Origin: Amycolatopsis sp. GM8
GTDB taxonomy: Bacteria > Actinomycetota > Actinomycetes > Mycobacteriales > Pseudonocardiaceae
Assembly (NCBI RefSeq): GCF_021653975.1
Contig: NZ_JAJKFK010000005.1
Location: 62,001 to 126,000 of the forward strand
DNA length: 64,000 nt
Direction of reading: 5' to 3'
The notes under the pieces are model-generated. The model ran no database searches and had not been told where the DNA came from. It worked only from the letters and a program-made list of their open reading frames with translations. A program made the translations under genes and the position numbers. Of the stretch, positions 18,070 through 26,413 are shown one piece after another. The first letter of the stretch is position 1; every line of letters begins with the position of its first letter.

Positions 18070-19632
18070 GTGGCCGGAGTAGAGGTGGTGCGGGTCCCGC
18101 CGGAGGCGGCGGCGCTGCGGAAACCCCGGCTCCGGGTGCCCGATGTCGTGGCCCCCACGCTGCTGCTGTTCGCCGGGTCGCTCGCGCTGGGCATGTTCGC
18201 GGCGTGGCTGGCGCTCGAGCACCTGGCCAGTCCGATGGTGACGGTGCCGATGCACGTCGCCGCGATCTTCGGCATGTTCGTCGTGACGCACGAATGCGTC
18301 CATCACGCGATGGGCCGGCTGACCTGGCTGAACGACGTGGCCGGCCGGCTCGCGATCCCGTTCGTCTCCGTGCTCAGCGGGTTCCCCGGTGCCCGCTACG
18401 TGCATCTCGAACAGCATCGGGTGCAGGACGGCGGTGAGCACCTGACGCCGTGGAACGTGCGCGGACCGGCCTGGCAGCTCCCGCTGCGCTGGATGCTGAC
18501 CGACTTCTGGCACGCCTGGGCCTATCTGCGGCGGACGGCCGGGCGGCCGCAGGCGGAGGCGGCCGAGACGCTGGTGATGCTGACGCTGCTGCCCGGCACG
18601 CTGGCCGCGGTGATCTGGGCGGGTCACGGCTGGGCGCTGCTGGTGGTGTACCTGCTGCCGCAGCGGATCGCGCTCGGGCTCGCGGCGTGGTGGTTCGACT
18701 GGTACCCGCGGCGGCTGCCCCCCGACGCCTACAGCTATCACCGCGTGCACAGCCGGCACCCGAGCCTGCCGTTCTACCGGTACCCGCAGGCGTGGCGCGC
18801 GGAGCGGATGGTGTCGCCGGCCGCACCTCCGGCGGCGTGCCCCGGCGTCTTCCACACGCTGACGGTGTCGAGCGTGCGACCGTTGACCCGCTGCGCGGTC
18901 GAGGTCGGTTTCGCGGTGCCGCCGCGGTTGCGGGACGAGTTCGCGTTCACGCCGGGGCAGCATGTGGTGCTGCGGGCGATGATCGACGGTGAGCCGGTCG
19001 CCCGGCCGTACGCGATCAGCTCGTGCCCCGGCGAGCTGCGGGTGGCCGTCAAGCGGATACCGGGCGGGCTGATGTCGACGTATGCGACGACGCGGCTGCG
19101 CGCGGGCGACCGGCTCGACGTGCGGCCACCGTCCGGCGGCTTCACGGTGAGCCCGGCGCGGGAGGTGGTCGCGATCGCGGCCGGGGTCGGCATCTCGCCC
19201 GTGCTGCCGATGCTGTCGCACCTGCTCGCGACCTCGCCGCGGAGCCGGGCGACGCTGCTGTACGTCAACCGGAGCGGCGCGGACACGATGTTCGCGGACG
19301 AGCTGAGCGCACTGGTGCGGCGGTTCGAGGGCCGCCTGCGGGTGGAACATTTCCGTACCGACGAACGGGATCCGGTCCTGCGGCAGGCCCGCTCGACGTT
19401 CGACAGCATCGCGTCGGCGCTCGTCATCCCCGACGAGCGTTACCACGCCGGCCCGCTCGATACCCGGCGGCTGGGATCGTGGCTGGACTGCCGGCTGCAT
19501 CCCGCGAAGATCGACGAGTGGCTCCTGTGCGCGCCGCGGGACATCGCCGGCCCGGTGCGTGCCCTGCTCGCGGAACACCATGTGCCCGCCGACGCGGTGC
19601 GCGACGAGCGGTTCTGCGAGCCGGTGTCCTAG
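18070..19632 (+). CDS. Fusion of fatty acid desaturase and ferredoxin-NADP reductase-like domain
   Basis: This 520-residue protein joins two modules. Residues about 25-245 form a membrane fatty acid desaturase/hydroxylase domain with diiron histidine boxes HECVHH (about 77-82), HLEQH and, late, HRVHSRHPSLPFYR, and hydrophobic segments between them. Residues about 260-520 form a PaaE-type flavin reductase domain: RPYAIS (FAD binding) and AAGVGISPVLPML (NAD(P) binding), ending in LCAPRDI. The C-terminal 2Fe-2S domain of PaaE proteins is absent. The fusion would hand NAD(P)H electrons towards the diiron site, perhaps through the ferredoxin encoded convergently (four-base overlap at 19629). Substrate is unknown: a lipid or a carotenoid-like compound are options. 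Start GTG 18070. Confidence 0.85.
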   Translation: MAGVEVVRVPPEAAALRKPRLRVPDVVAPTLLLFAGSLALGMFAAWLALEHLASPMVTVPMHVAAIFGMFVVTHECVHHAMGRLTWLNDVAGRLAIPFVSVLSGFPGARYVHLEQHRVQDGGEHLTPWNVRGPAWQLPLRWMLTDFWHAWAYLRRTAGRPQAEAAETLVMLTLLPGTLAAVIWAGHGWALLVVYLLPQRIALGLAAWWFDWYPRRLPPDAYSYHRVHSRHPSLPFYRYPQAWRAERMVSPAAPPAACPGVFHTLTVSSVRPLTRCAVEVGFAVPPRLRDEFAFTPGQHVVLRAMIDGEPVARPYAISSCPGELRVAVKRIPGGLMSTYATTRLRAGDRLDVRPPSGGFTVSPAREVVAIAAGVGISPVLPMLSHLLATSPRSRATLLYVNRSGADTMFADELSALVRRFEGRLRVEHFRTDERDPVLRQARSTFDSIASALVIPDERYHAGPLDTRRLGSWLDCRLHPAKIDEWLLCAPRDIAGPVRALLAEHHVPADAVRDERFCEPVS

Positions 19633-19838
19633 CTGGTCTCGCGCAGGCGCAGGGCGAGCGTCGGGCAGAGGCGGACAGCGCGTTCGGCATGGGCCCGTAG
19701 CTCCGGGTGGATCGCGGGCTCACGGGCGCCGTCTCGCGGGACCGGGAAGCCCCACGGGTCGTGGGCCAGCACTTCGGGCAGCAACTCGGTGCACAGGCCG
19801 CGCCCGTCGCAGGCCGTCCAGTCGATGTGCAGTCTCAT
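19629..19838 (-). CDS. Three-cysteine ferredoxin (3Fe-4S type)
   Basis: This 69-residue ferredoxin has Cys10 and Cys16 in ACDGRGLC and one late Cys in RLCPTLAL. The lack of the middle Cys is the pattern of 3Fe-4S ferredoxins that serve P450s and other oxygenases in actinomycetes. It is the last gene of a five-gene operon (ATGA overlap with the NuoF-like gene) and converges with the desaturase-reductase fusion. It could carry electrons from the NuoF-like protein or to the fusion protein. Confidence 0.85.
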   Translation of the reverse strand: MRLHIDWTACDGRGLCTELLPEVLAHDPWGFPVPRDGAREPAIHPELRAHAERAVRLCPTLALRLRETS

Positions 19839-21016
19839 CGTCCGCTCCTCGCTACGCAGGTGCCGCGCTGGTGCCGCGCGATCTCGTCGCCGAACACGGC
19901 GAGGCTGCTGCGCACGAACCGCGCTGTGCCGTCCGGGTGGCCGCAGGCGCCGCGGCGCTCGACCAGGTCCGCCAGTTTCCGCGCCCGCTCCGGCAAATCC
20001 GGTCCACCGCCGTCGGCGAGCGCGGTCATCGTCGCGGCCAGCGCGGGCAGGCCGTTGCGGCACGGGCCGCATTGGCGGGCGCTCTGGCCCGCCAGGTACC
20101 GCGTCACGTCGGCGGCCGCCTTCAGTCCACAGTGGACGTTGTCGAGCGCGATCACGACACCGGCGCCGATCGAGCCGCCGACGGGCACGAGTGCCTTGCG
20201 GGACAAGGGAGTCGACAGGTCCGACACCCAGGTTCCGTGGTAGCCGCCGACGAGGGCCGCGCGCAGTCCGGTCGTCGCGCCCGCGAGCAGTTCGCCGAGC
20301 GGGACACCGATCGGCACCTCACGGACCCCGCGAGGGACGGCGCCGCTGACCGTCACGAGGAACGTGCCCGGCTCCTCGGCGGTGCCACGCCGCCGGAACC
20401 ACGCCGGTCCGTACCGCGCGATCTGTGCCGTGTGTGCCAGGGTTTCGACGTTCTGCACGAGCGTCGGGCGGCCGTGGACGCCGGCGCGCGGGGTCAGTTC
20501 GAGCCGGTCCGCGGGCAGCGCCGGGCGGCCCTCGACCGCGGCGACCACGGCCGATTCCTGGCCTGCGACAAAGTATCCGGGCGCGGTCACGACGGTCACC
20601 GGCATCGCGTCCCATTGGGTGCGCTCGGCCAGCGCGGCGCGGACGGCGTCGGCCGCAGGACCGATGGGGACGTACAGATAGACCTCCGCGGCGCGCACGG
20701 CCTCGGCGGCCAGTTGCAGTCCGTCGAGGACGAGATGGGGCGCGCGGACAAGCAGTGTGTGGTCCTTGTCGCTGGCCGGCTCACCCTCGGCGCCGTTGCC
20801 GATCACGACCGCCGAGCGTCCCTCGGCAACCGTGGAAATCTTGCGCCACACGGGAAATCCCGCACCGCCGCGGCCGGTGAGCCCGGCTTCCCGCAGTTCG
20901 CCGACAAGCGCTGCGGAGCGGCGCCAAGGGACTGGGCCGTTGCGCGCGAGATGGGTGGCAAGATCGGGGGCGGCCGCGTCGAGCAGCCCGGTGATCTTAT
21001 GGACGAGCGCGGTCAT
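19835..21016 (-). CDS. NuoF-like NADH-binding flavoprotein with SLBB domain
   Basis: This 393-residue protein resembles the NADH-binding subunit (NuoF) of complex I: RGGAGFPVWRK and GNGAEGEPASDKD (FMN/NADH site, about 48-80), an SLBB-like middle and a C-terminal iron-sulfur domain. The cluster motif is altered: CGPC and a later GAC are present, but the first of NuoF's four Cys is replaced by Ala (in QSARQCGPC), leaving three. It overlaps both neighbours by four bases. The likely role is to accept electrons from NAD(P)H and pass them to the ferredoxin or the membrane heme protein encoded beside it. It is not part of a nuo operon. Confidence 0.82.
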   Translation of the reverse strand: MTALVHKITGLLDAAAPDLATHLARNGPVPWRRSAALVGELREAGLTGRGGAGFPVWRKISTVAEGRSAVVIGNGAEGEPASDKDHTLLVRAPHLVLDGLQLAAEAVRAAEVYLYVPIGPAADAVRAALAERTQWDAMPVTVVTAPGYFVAGQESAVVAAVEGRPALPADRLELTPRAGVHGRPTLVQNVETLAHTAQIARYGPAWFRRRGTAEEPGTFLVTVSGAVPRGVREVPIGVPLGELLAGATTGLRAALVGGYHGTWVSDLSTPLSRKALVPVGGSIGAGVVIALDNVHCGLKAAADVTRYLAGQSARQCGPCRNGLPALAATMTALADGGGPDLPERARKLADLVERRGACGHPDGTARFVRSSLAVFGDEIARHQRGTCVARSGR

Positions 21017-21555
21017 ATCCGGGCCTCCAGTTTGGTGAAACGAGTCGACAGCCGCCAGGACAGCGCGCCGATGACGGCCGCGGCACAGACCACGGCGAGC
21101 GCGAGGAACCAGGTGCTGAAAGCGTCGGTGCCGGTCCCGAGCGCGTGCGCGAACCCGACGGGCCACAGGCCGTAGGCGGTCCAATGGATCGCGCGCCAGG
21201 TCCGGTGGCCGAGGCGGTGGCGCAGCAGGCTCGTCACGACGATCACGAGCAGGATGTCGAGGGCGAGTGTGCCCAGGCCCTGCCAGAACGGCCGGTAGTT
21301 GCCCGCGAACGGCACCACGAGGTCGAACAGGCGCAGCATCGCGTACGGGTCGAACAGCAGCAGAACCACGTGCAGGGCAACGAAAACAGTGGCGAGCAGG
21401 CTGACGTTGCGATGCACCTCGGTGATCGCGAACCGTGGCAGCCACGGCGCCGGGCGGCCCGAGCGGGTCGCGATGCCGAGCACGGTCGACACGGTGAGCA
21501 GGACGAGCGCCACGACGCCGGTGCCGCGGCCGAAATCCCACAGGGCGGTATTCAT
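21013..21555 (-). CDS. Ferric-reductase-like heme membrane protein
   Basis: This 180-residue protein has five or six hydrophobic helices and the histidine pattern of ferric reductase-like transmembrane domains: ITEVHRNVS and VALHVVLLLF in consecutive helices, then RAIHWTAY and GFAHALG. These pairs would bind b-type heme and let electrons cross the membrane. No FAD- or NAD-binding domain is attached; the NuoF-like protein could take that part. It overlaps the ApbE gene upstream and the NuoF-like gene downstream by four bases each, so equal production of all three is expected. Confidence 0.82.
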   Translation of the reverse strand: MNTALWDFGRGTGVVALVLLTVSTVLGIATRSGRPAPWLPRFAITEVHRNVSLLATVFVALHVVLLLFDPYAMLRLFDLVVPFAGNYRPFWQGLGTLALDILLVIVVTSLLRHRLGHRTWRAIHWTAYGLWPVGFAHALGTGTDAFSTWFLALAVVCAAAVIGALSWRLSTRFTKLEARI

Positions 21556-22508
21556 GCCGCACCGCCCGGTTGACGAGCGGCCACGGGTCGGCTTGCTTCC
21601 CTGGTCAGCTCCTCCGGCCAGCCGCCGAGGACGTGAACCCGGCCGTCTGCGGCGACGAGGCGAGCGGGCACCCGGTGCGCCGCCAGCCATTCCGGTGCCG
21701 CCTCGCCGCGGACGAGGGCCGCCGTGGTGAGGGTGTTGGCGTCGACACAGCGGTCGGCGACCACCGTGACACTGCGCCAGACGCGCGGCGCGGACTGGCA
21801 GGTGCGCGGGTCGAGTACGTGATGCAGCAGGCGCTCGCCGCGACGCCAGCTCCGGCTGTTCGTGCTCGACGTCGCCATCGCGGCTCCGCTCGGCACCGCG
21901 ACCACGCACGCCGGATCGCCTGGCTGGTCGACGACGAGTACCCGCCAGTCACCGGCCGGACCCGCTGTGGCGAGGTCACCGCCCAACTCCACGAGCACCC
22001 CGACGCCCAGGGCGCCTGCCGTCAACCGGGCGCACCGGTCCGCGGTCTGCGCTTTCGCTGTCGCGCCAAGGTCCAGGTGCACTCCGGGCGGCACGGTCAG
22101 GCGGCGCCCGGCCAGCTTGATTCGCTGCCAGCCCGGCGCCGGGCGCACCCGCAGCGGGATCGCCGGTCCGTCGAGCGGCACCAGCGGCAGGTCACGGTCG
22201 TAGCCGAGTTCGGCGAGCGCGTCGCCGAGCGTGGGGTCGACGTCCCCATCGGTGTGCCGGGCCGCCGCGAGCGCGACGCCGACCAGTTCGGCGAGGAGCT
22301 CACTGACCTCGACCTCCCCCGCGCCCTCGGCGAGGGCGAGTTCGGCGTCGGGCCGGAAGCGGCTGCACGCCGCGTCCACGGCCGCCAGCTCGGCTTCGAC
22401 GAGCGCTCGCGCGTCGGCCAGCGCCGCGGGATCGGTGACGACGACGCGCGCCGTCGTGCTCCACACCCGCCACTGGGCGACGGTGTCGCCCGTGAGTAAC
22501 GCGGTCAT
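21552..22508 (-). CDS. apbE: FAD:protein FMN transferase, ApbE family
   Basis: ApbE attaches FMN covalently to Ser or Thr of exported redox proteins. This 318-residue protein has the family's TDGDVDPTLGDALAELGYD, the GVHLDLGATAKAQTADRC motif and the late DANTLTTAALV (usually DALATAL), which binds metal and substrate. The start is the ATG at 22508, overlapping by one base the stop of a small membrane protein. No protein with a recognisable FMN-binding domain is encoded nearby, so its target is unclear. No signal peptide is visible, which is unusual for a family that often acts outside the cytosol. Confidence 0.88.
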   Translation of the reverse strand: MTALLTGDTVAQWRVWSTTARVVVTDPAALADARALVEAELAAVDAACSRFRPDAELALAEGAGEVEVSELLAELVGVALAAARHTDGDVDPTLGDALAELGYDRDLPLVPLDGPAIPLRVRPAPGWQRIKLAGRRLTVPPGVHLDLGATAKAQTADRCARLTAGALGVGVLVELGGDLATAGPAGDWRVLVVDQPGDPACVVAVPSGAAMATSSTNSRSWRRGERLLHHVLDPRTCQSAPRVWRSVTVVADRCVDANTLTTAALVRGEAAPEWLAAHRVPARLVAADGRVHVLGGWPEELTREASRPVAARQPGGAA

Positions 22509-22762
22509 CACGAACCTCCCGACTGGCTGTGCGCCTGCCCGTTGTCCGAAGAGATCCCGCCACCGCTGTAGCCGGGTGCCGTTGAACTGCCGGGTGCTGT
22601 TGAACTGTCCGAAGTGGACGATTGGTCGCTCGTGTTGGTCGTAGCCGTGGTGTCGGTGACCGCGTAGGCCGCGATCGTCGCGCCCGCCACACCGGCCACC
22701 GCGATGCCGGCGGTCACGTATGCGACCCGCCGGATGCCTTTCTCGCGCCATTGTTGAGTCAT
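22508..22762 (-). CDS. Small exported or anchored Ser/Thr-rich protein
   Basis: This 84-residue protein has a basic N-terminus, a hydrophobic segment at about 14-36 (either signal anchor or signal peptide) and a tail made mostly of Ser, Thr, Gly and Asp. No family is recognised. Its stop overlaps the apbE start by one base, so it is the first gene of the redox operon. Such a tail could be a flexible linker or, speculatively, the substrate on which ApbE acts, since it offers many Ser/Thr residues, but the normal flavinylation motif is not seen. Confidence 0.7.
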   Translation of the reverse strand: MTQQWREKGIRRVAYVTAGIAVAGVAGATIAAYAVTDTTATTNTSDQSSTSDSSTAPGSSTAPGYSGGGISSDNGQAHSQSGGS

Positions 22763-22870
22763 GCGGCCGAGTTTCCGACGGCTTTCTGTGCCGTTCCTGT
22801 GGGAGTTATGAGGTCTAGCTGAGCTGAGGGGTTCCACAGCCACCTCACAGGAAGCACACAAGACGCCCAC

Positions 22871-22888
22871 ACGATCGGCGGCGATCGT
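22871..22888. promoter_or_regulatory. 7-bp inverted repeat ahead of the histidine kinase
   Basis: ACGATCG and CGATCGT are separated by GCGG, ending six bases before the GTG start at 22895. It lies in the 132-base gap between the divergent redox operon and the kinase. It could be an operator or an RNA hairpin that covers the start; no clear ribosome binding site is present. Confidence 0.4.
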
Positions 22889-22894
22889 CGGGGT

Positions 22895-24394
22895 GTGAAC
22901 GTGCCGAAGTCTGCCCGCCGGCGCCGAGTCCGGCCGTTGCGGACGAAGCTGATCGCGGCACTGGTCGCCCTGCTCACCGTGGTGTGCGTGGTGATCGGCG
23001 TGATCAGCGAGTTCGCGCTGGGCGTGTTCCTGACCCGACAGGTCGACGGCCAGCTGCAGGACACGGTGGCACGCTCGCAGATGTTCGCGCATGTGGACAA
23101 CGGCGACGCGCTCGCCGCGTCCGGCACCGCCACCGGCACCGTGCACGCCTGGGTCGGTGGCACCCAGCCGCGCGGCGCGATCCTCGACACCGGGCCGGAC
23201 TCGCACCTGCCCGGCCCGCGGCCCCTCGGTGACGCGGACTTGGAGGTTCTCGGCGGCGTACCAACCACTGGCGTTGCTGAGACCGTCTCACTCTCGTTCG
23301 GCGAGTACCGGGTGCTCGCCGTCAACACCGGCCGCGGTGCCGAGGTGTTCGGCCTGCCGATGGCGCAGGCCAACGCGACGCTGCTCACCGTCGGGCTGAT
23401 CCTGGGCGGGGTCGCGGCGGCGGCCGTGCTGGGCGCCGGGATCGTCGGCGCCCTGGTGGTGCGGCGGACGTTGCGTCCCCTAGACCGGGTCGCGGCCGCC
23501 GCCGCGAAGGTCACCGAATTGCCGTTGGAACGTGGTGACGTCGCGTTGTCCGTGCGGCTTCCGGTGACCGACACCGATCCGGCGACCGAGGTCGGGCAGG
23601 TCGGCCATGCGCTGAACCAGATGCTGGGGCATATCGACAACGCGCTCGACGCACGTCAGGCGAGCGAGATGCGCGTACGCCGGTTCGTCGCCGACGCGAG
23701 CCACGAGTTGCGCACCCCGCTGGCCGCGATCCGCGGCTACGCCGAGCTGACCCGCCGCTCGGGCGGCCGTGTGCCGCCGGACATCGCGCACGCGATGAAC
23801 CGCGTCGAGTCCGAAGCCGCCCGCATGGGCACCCTCGTCGACGATCTCCTGCTGCTGGCGCGCCTCGACGACGGGCGTCCGCTCGAACAGTCCGAAGTGG
23901 ACTTGAGCAGGCTGGTCGCGGATGCCGTCGGTGACGCGCAGATCGCGGGGCCGGGGCACCGGTGGCGGCTCGAACTGCCCGACCGGCCGGTCGTCGTGAC
24001 CGGTGACGCGCAACGGCTGCACCAGGTCCTCGCGAACCTGCTGGCAAACGGGCGCACGCACACTCCCCCGGGCACGACCGTCACGACGCGGCTCGCCCCC
24101 TTCGGCGACAGCGCCGTGCTGACGGTCACCGACGACGGGCCGGGCATCGCGCCCGACCTGCTGCCGAACGTGTTCGAACGCTTCGCCCGCGGGGATTCGT
24201 CGCGTTCGCGCGCCGCCGGCAGCACGGGGCTCGGCATGGCGATCGTCGCCGCCGTGGTCAGCGCGCACCACGGGCATGTCGGGGTGCGCAGCAGGCCCGG
24301 CCGGACCGAGTTCGAAGTGCGCCTGCCACGCACAGGTTTCGCACAGGAACGGCACAACAACGGCCAAGGTCGCACCGAGAAGGTGAGCTCATGA
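22895..24394 (+). CDS. Sensor histidine kinase without adjacent regulator
   Basis: This 499-residue protein has two membrane helices (about 18-45 and 162-189) around a small extracytosolic sensor domain, a HAMP domain (about 190-252), a HisKA domain with the phosphorylated His270 in DASHELRTPL, and an ATPase domain with an altered N box (LANGRTH) and DDGPGI. It is OmpR-family type. No response regulator gene lies next to it: upstream is a divergent redox operon and downstream an ArnT-like glycosyltransferase whose ATG overlaps its stop. The coupling suggests a shared role in the cell surface. Its partner regulator must be elsewhere in the genome. Confidence 0.9.
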   Translation: MNVPKSARRRRVRPLRTKLIAALVALLTVVCVVIGVISEFALGVFLTRQVDGQLQDTVARSQMFAHVDNGDALAASGTATGTVHAWVGGTQPRGAILDTGPDSHLPGPRPLGDADLEVLGGVPTTGVAETVSLSFGEYRVLAVNTGRGAEVFGLPMAQANATLLTVGLILGGVAAAAVLGAGIVGALVVRRTLRPLDRVAAAAAKVTELPLERGDVALSVRLPVTDTDPATEVGQVGHALNQMLGHIDNALDARQASEMRVRRFVADASHELRTPLAAIRGYAELTRRSGGRVPPDIAHAMNRVESEAARMGTLVDDLLLLARLDDGRPLEQSEVDLSRLVADAVGDAQIAGPGHRWRLELPDRPVVVTGDAQRLHQVLANLLANGRTHTPPGTTVTTRLAPFGDSAVLTVTDDGPGIAPDLLPNVFERFARGDSSRSRAAGSTGLGMAIVAAVVSAHHGHVGVRSRPGRTEFEVRLPRTGFAQERHNNGQGRTEKVSS

Positions 24395-26274
24395 CGACCT
24401 TCGCCCAGCCCGTGTCCGACAGCCCGCCCCAGCTCCGGCGCCGATCCGCCGACCCGCGCTGGGTCCGCCCGGGACTGGCCGTACTGCTGGCGGCGACGGC
24501 GGCGCTCTACCTGTGGGACCTGAGCGCTTCCGGCTGGGCCAACGCCTTCTACTCCGCCGCCGCGCAGGCAGGCGGCGAGAGCTGGAAGGCGCTGTTCTTC
24601 GGGTCCAGCGATCCGTCGAACGCGATCACGGTGGACAAGACCCCGGCCGCGTTGTGGCTGATGAGCTTGTCGGTACGGATCTTCGGGCTCAGCTCGTGGA
24701 GCGTCCTGGTGCCCGAGGCGCTGCTCGGCATCGCGTCGGTCGCCCTGCTGTACGCGACGGTCCGGCGCATGAACGGCCCGGGGGCCGGGCTGCTCGCGGG
24801 CGCGGTGCTCGCGCTGACCCCGGTGGCGGCCTTGATGTTCCGCTTCAACAACCCGGACGCGCTGCTCGTGCTGCTACTGATCGCGGGCGCCTACTGCACG
24901 GTCCGCGCGGTGGAGAAGGCGAGTCCGAAGTGGATCGCGCTCGCCGGGGTCGCGGTCGGATTCGGCTTCCTGGCCAAGATGTTGCAGGCTTTCCTGGTGT
25001 TGCCGGCCTTCGCGCTCGCCTATCTGGTCGCCGCGCCGGCGTCGCTCGGTAAGCGCTTTCTGCATCTGCTGGGTGCGCTCGCCGCGGTCCTCGTCTCGGC
25101 CGGCTGGTACCTCGCGATCGTCGAGCTGTGGCCGGCGGGCAGTCGCCCGTTCATCGGCGGCTCGCAGACCAACAGCATCCTCGAACTCACCTTGGGCTAC
25201 AACGGTTTCGGCCGCATCACCGGCGACGAGGTGGGCAGCCTCGGCGGGGCGCAGAGCAGTGGCAGCTGGGCTCGTCTCTTCGGCAGTGAGATGGCCGGTG
25301 GTATCGCGTGGCTGCTGCCCGCGGCGATACTCGCGCTGGGCGCGCTGATCTGGCTCACCTGGCGTGCGCCGCGGACGGATCGCACCCGCGCCGCCGCGAT
25401 CGTGTGGGGCGGCTGGCTGCTCGTGACCGGCGCCGTGTTCAGTTATATGAGTGGGATCATCCACCCGTACTACACGATCGCGCTGGCCCCGGCGGTGGCC
25501 GCGCTCGTGGGCATGGGTGCCGCCCGGTTGTGGGCGACGCGCGCCCATCCGGTCGCGGCGGGACTGCTCTCCAGCGGTGTCGGGCTGACCGCGCTGACGG
25601 CATTTCTCGTGCTGCGCAACGAATCGGACTGGCAGCCGTGGCTCAGGTACTTCGTGCTCGTGCTGGGACTCGCCGCCGCGGTGCTGCTGCTGGTCTCCGG
25701 CCACCTGGCAAGGACGGCGGCTCGAGGGGTGGCGGTACTCGCGCTCGTCGCCTCGCTGTCGGCGACGGGGGCGTACACGGTGGCCACCGCCGCGATCCCG
25801 CATACGGGCGCGATTCCTGCCGCCGGGCCGACGGGAAGCGCTTTCGGTGGCGGGATGCCGCGAGGCACCTTCACCGGTGGCGCACCGGCCGGCGGCGGGC
25901 GGATCGGTGGCATGGGCAGCCTGCTCGGCACCTCGACCCCGGGCGAGGCCCTGGTTTCCTTGCTGCGGAAGGACAGCACCACCTACCTGTGGGCGGCCGC
26001 GACGGTCGGTTCGAACCCGGCGGCGAGCTACCAGCTCGCGGCGAACGTGCCGGTGATGGCCGTCGGCGGGTTCAACGGCACCGACCCATCGCCGACGCTC
26101 GCGCAATTCCAGGAGTACGTGCGGAGCGGGAAGATCCACTACTTCGTCGGTGACGGCTCCTCGATGCGCGGCACGTCCGGCAGTGACGACGCGCAACAGA
26201 TCGCCGAATGGGTCGCGCAGAACTACACCGCGACGACCGTGGACGGCACGACCGTCTACGACCTGACGACGTGA
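24391..26274 (+). CDS. ArnT-like membrane glycosyltransferase (GT39/GT83 type)
   Basis: This 627-residue integral membrane protein has about twelve hydrophobic segments. The first large loop carries the conserved acidic region (FGSSDPSNAITVDKTPAALWL), typical of polyprenyl-phosphate-sugar dependent transferases of the ArnT/PMT superfamily. The C-terminal 150 residues are extracytosolic and Gly-rich. It would move a sugar from a lipid carrier onto a cell-surface lipid or polymer. It is translationally coupled (ATGA) to the histidine kinase. Donor and acceptor are unknown. Confidence 0.85.
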   Translation: MTTFAQPVSDSPPQLRRRSADPRWVRPGLAVLLAATAALYLWDLSASGWANAFYSAAAQAGGESWKALFFGSSDPSNAITVDKTPAALWLMSLSVRIFGLSSWSVLVPEALLGIASVALLYATVRRMNGPGAGLLAGAVLALTPVAALMFRFNNPDALLVLLLIAGAYCTVRAVEKASPKWIALAGVAVGFGFLAKMLQAFLVLPAFALAYLVAAPASLGKRFLHLLGALAAVLVSAGWYLAIVELWPAGSRPFIGGSQTNSILELTLGYNGFGRITGDEVGSLGGAQSSGSWARLFGSEMAGGIAWLLPAAILALGALIWLTWRAPRTDRTRAAAIVWGGWLLVTGAVFSYMSGIIHPYYTIALAPAVAALVGMGAARLWATRAHPVAAGLLSSGVGLTALTAFLVLRNESDWQPWLRYFVLVLGLAAAVLLLVSGHLARTAARGVAVLALVASLSATGAYTVATAAIPHTGAIPAAGPTGSAFGGGMPRGTFTGGAPAGGGRIGGMGSLLGTSTPGEALVSLLRKDSTTYLWAAATVGSNPAASYQLAANVPVMAVGGFNGTDPSPTLAQFQEYVRSGKIHYFVGDGSSMRGTSGSDDAQQIAEWVAQNYTATTVDGTTVYDLTT

Positions 26275-26356
26275 CCCACAGGGCACTTTCACCTGATCCT
26301 TAGACGAACCACAGGCGAACAGGCCACACTGGGATCAGCGGGTGAAGGAGGGTGCC

Positions 26357-26413
26357 ATGAGGGAGATTGCGAGCGAATCACCAACGCCGCGCGCCGGTGA
26401 GGTGGGCGCATGA
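26357..26413 (+). CDS. 18-codon leader ORF coupled to the phosphatase gene
   Basis: An ATG at 26357 preceded by GGAGGG opens an 18-codon frame that ends in TGA at 26411-26413, overlapping the ATG of the PP2C gene by four bases. The phosphatase itself has no other good ribosome binding site, so translation probably enters through this short frame. Whether the peptide matters or only the coupling does cannot be said. Confidence 0.5.
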   Translation: MREIASESPTPRAGEVGA

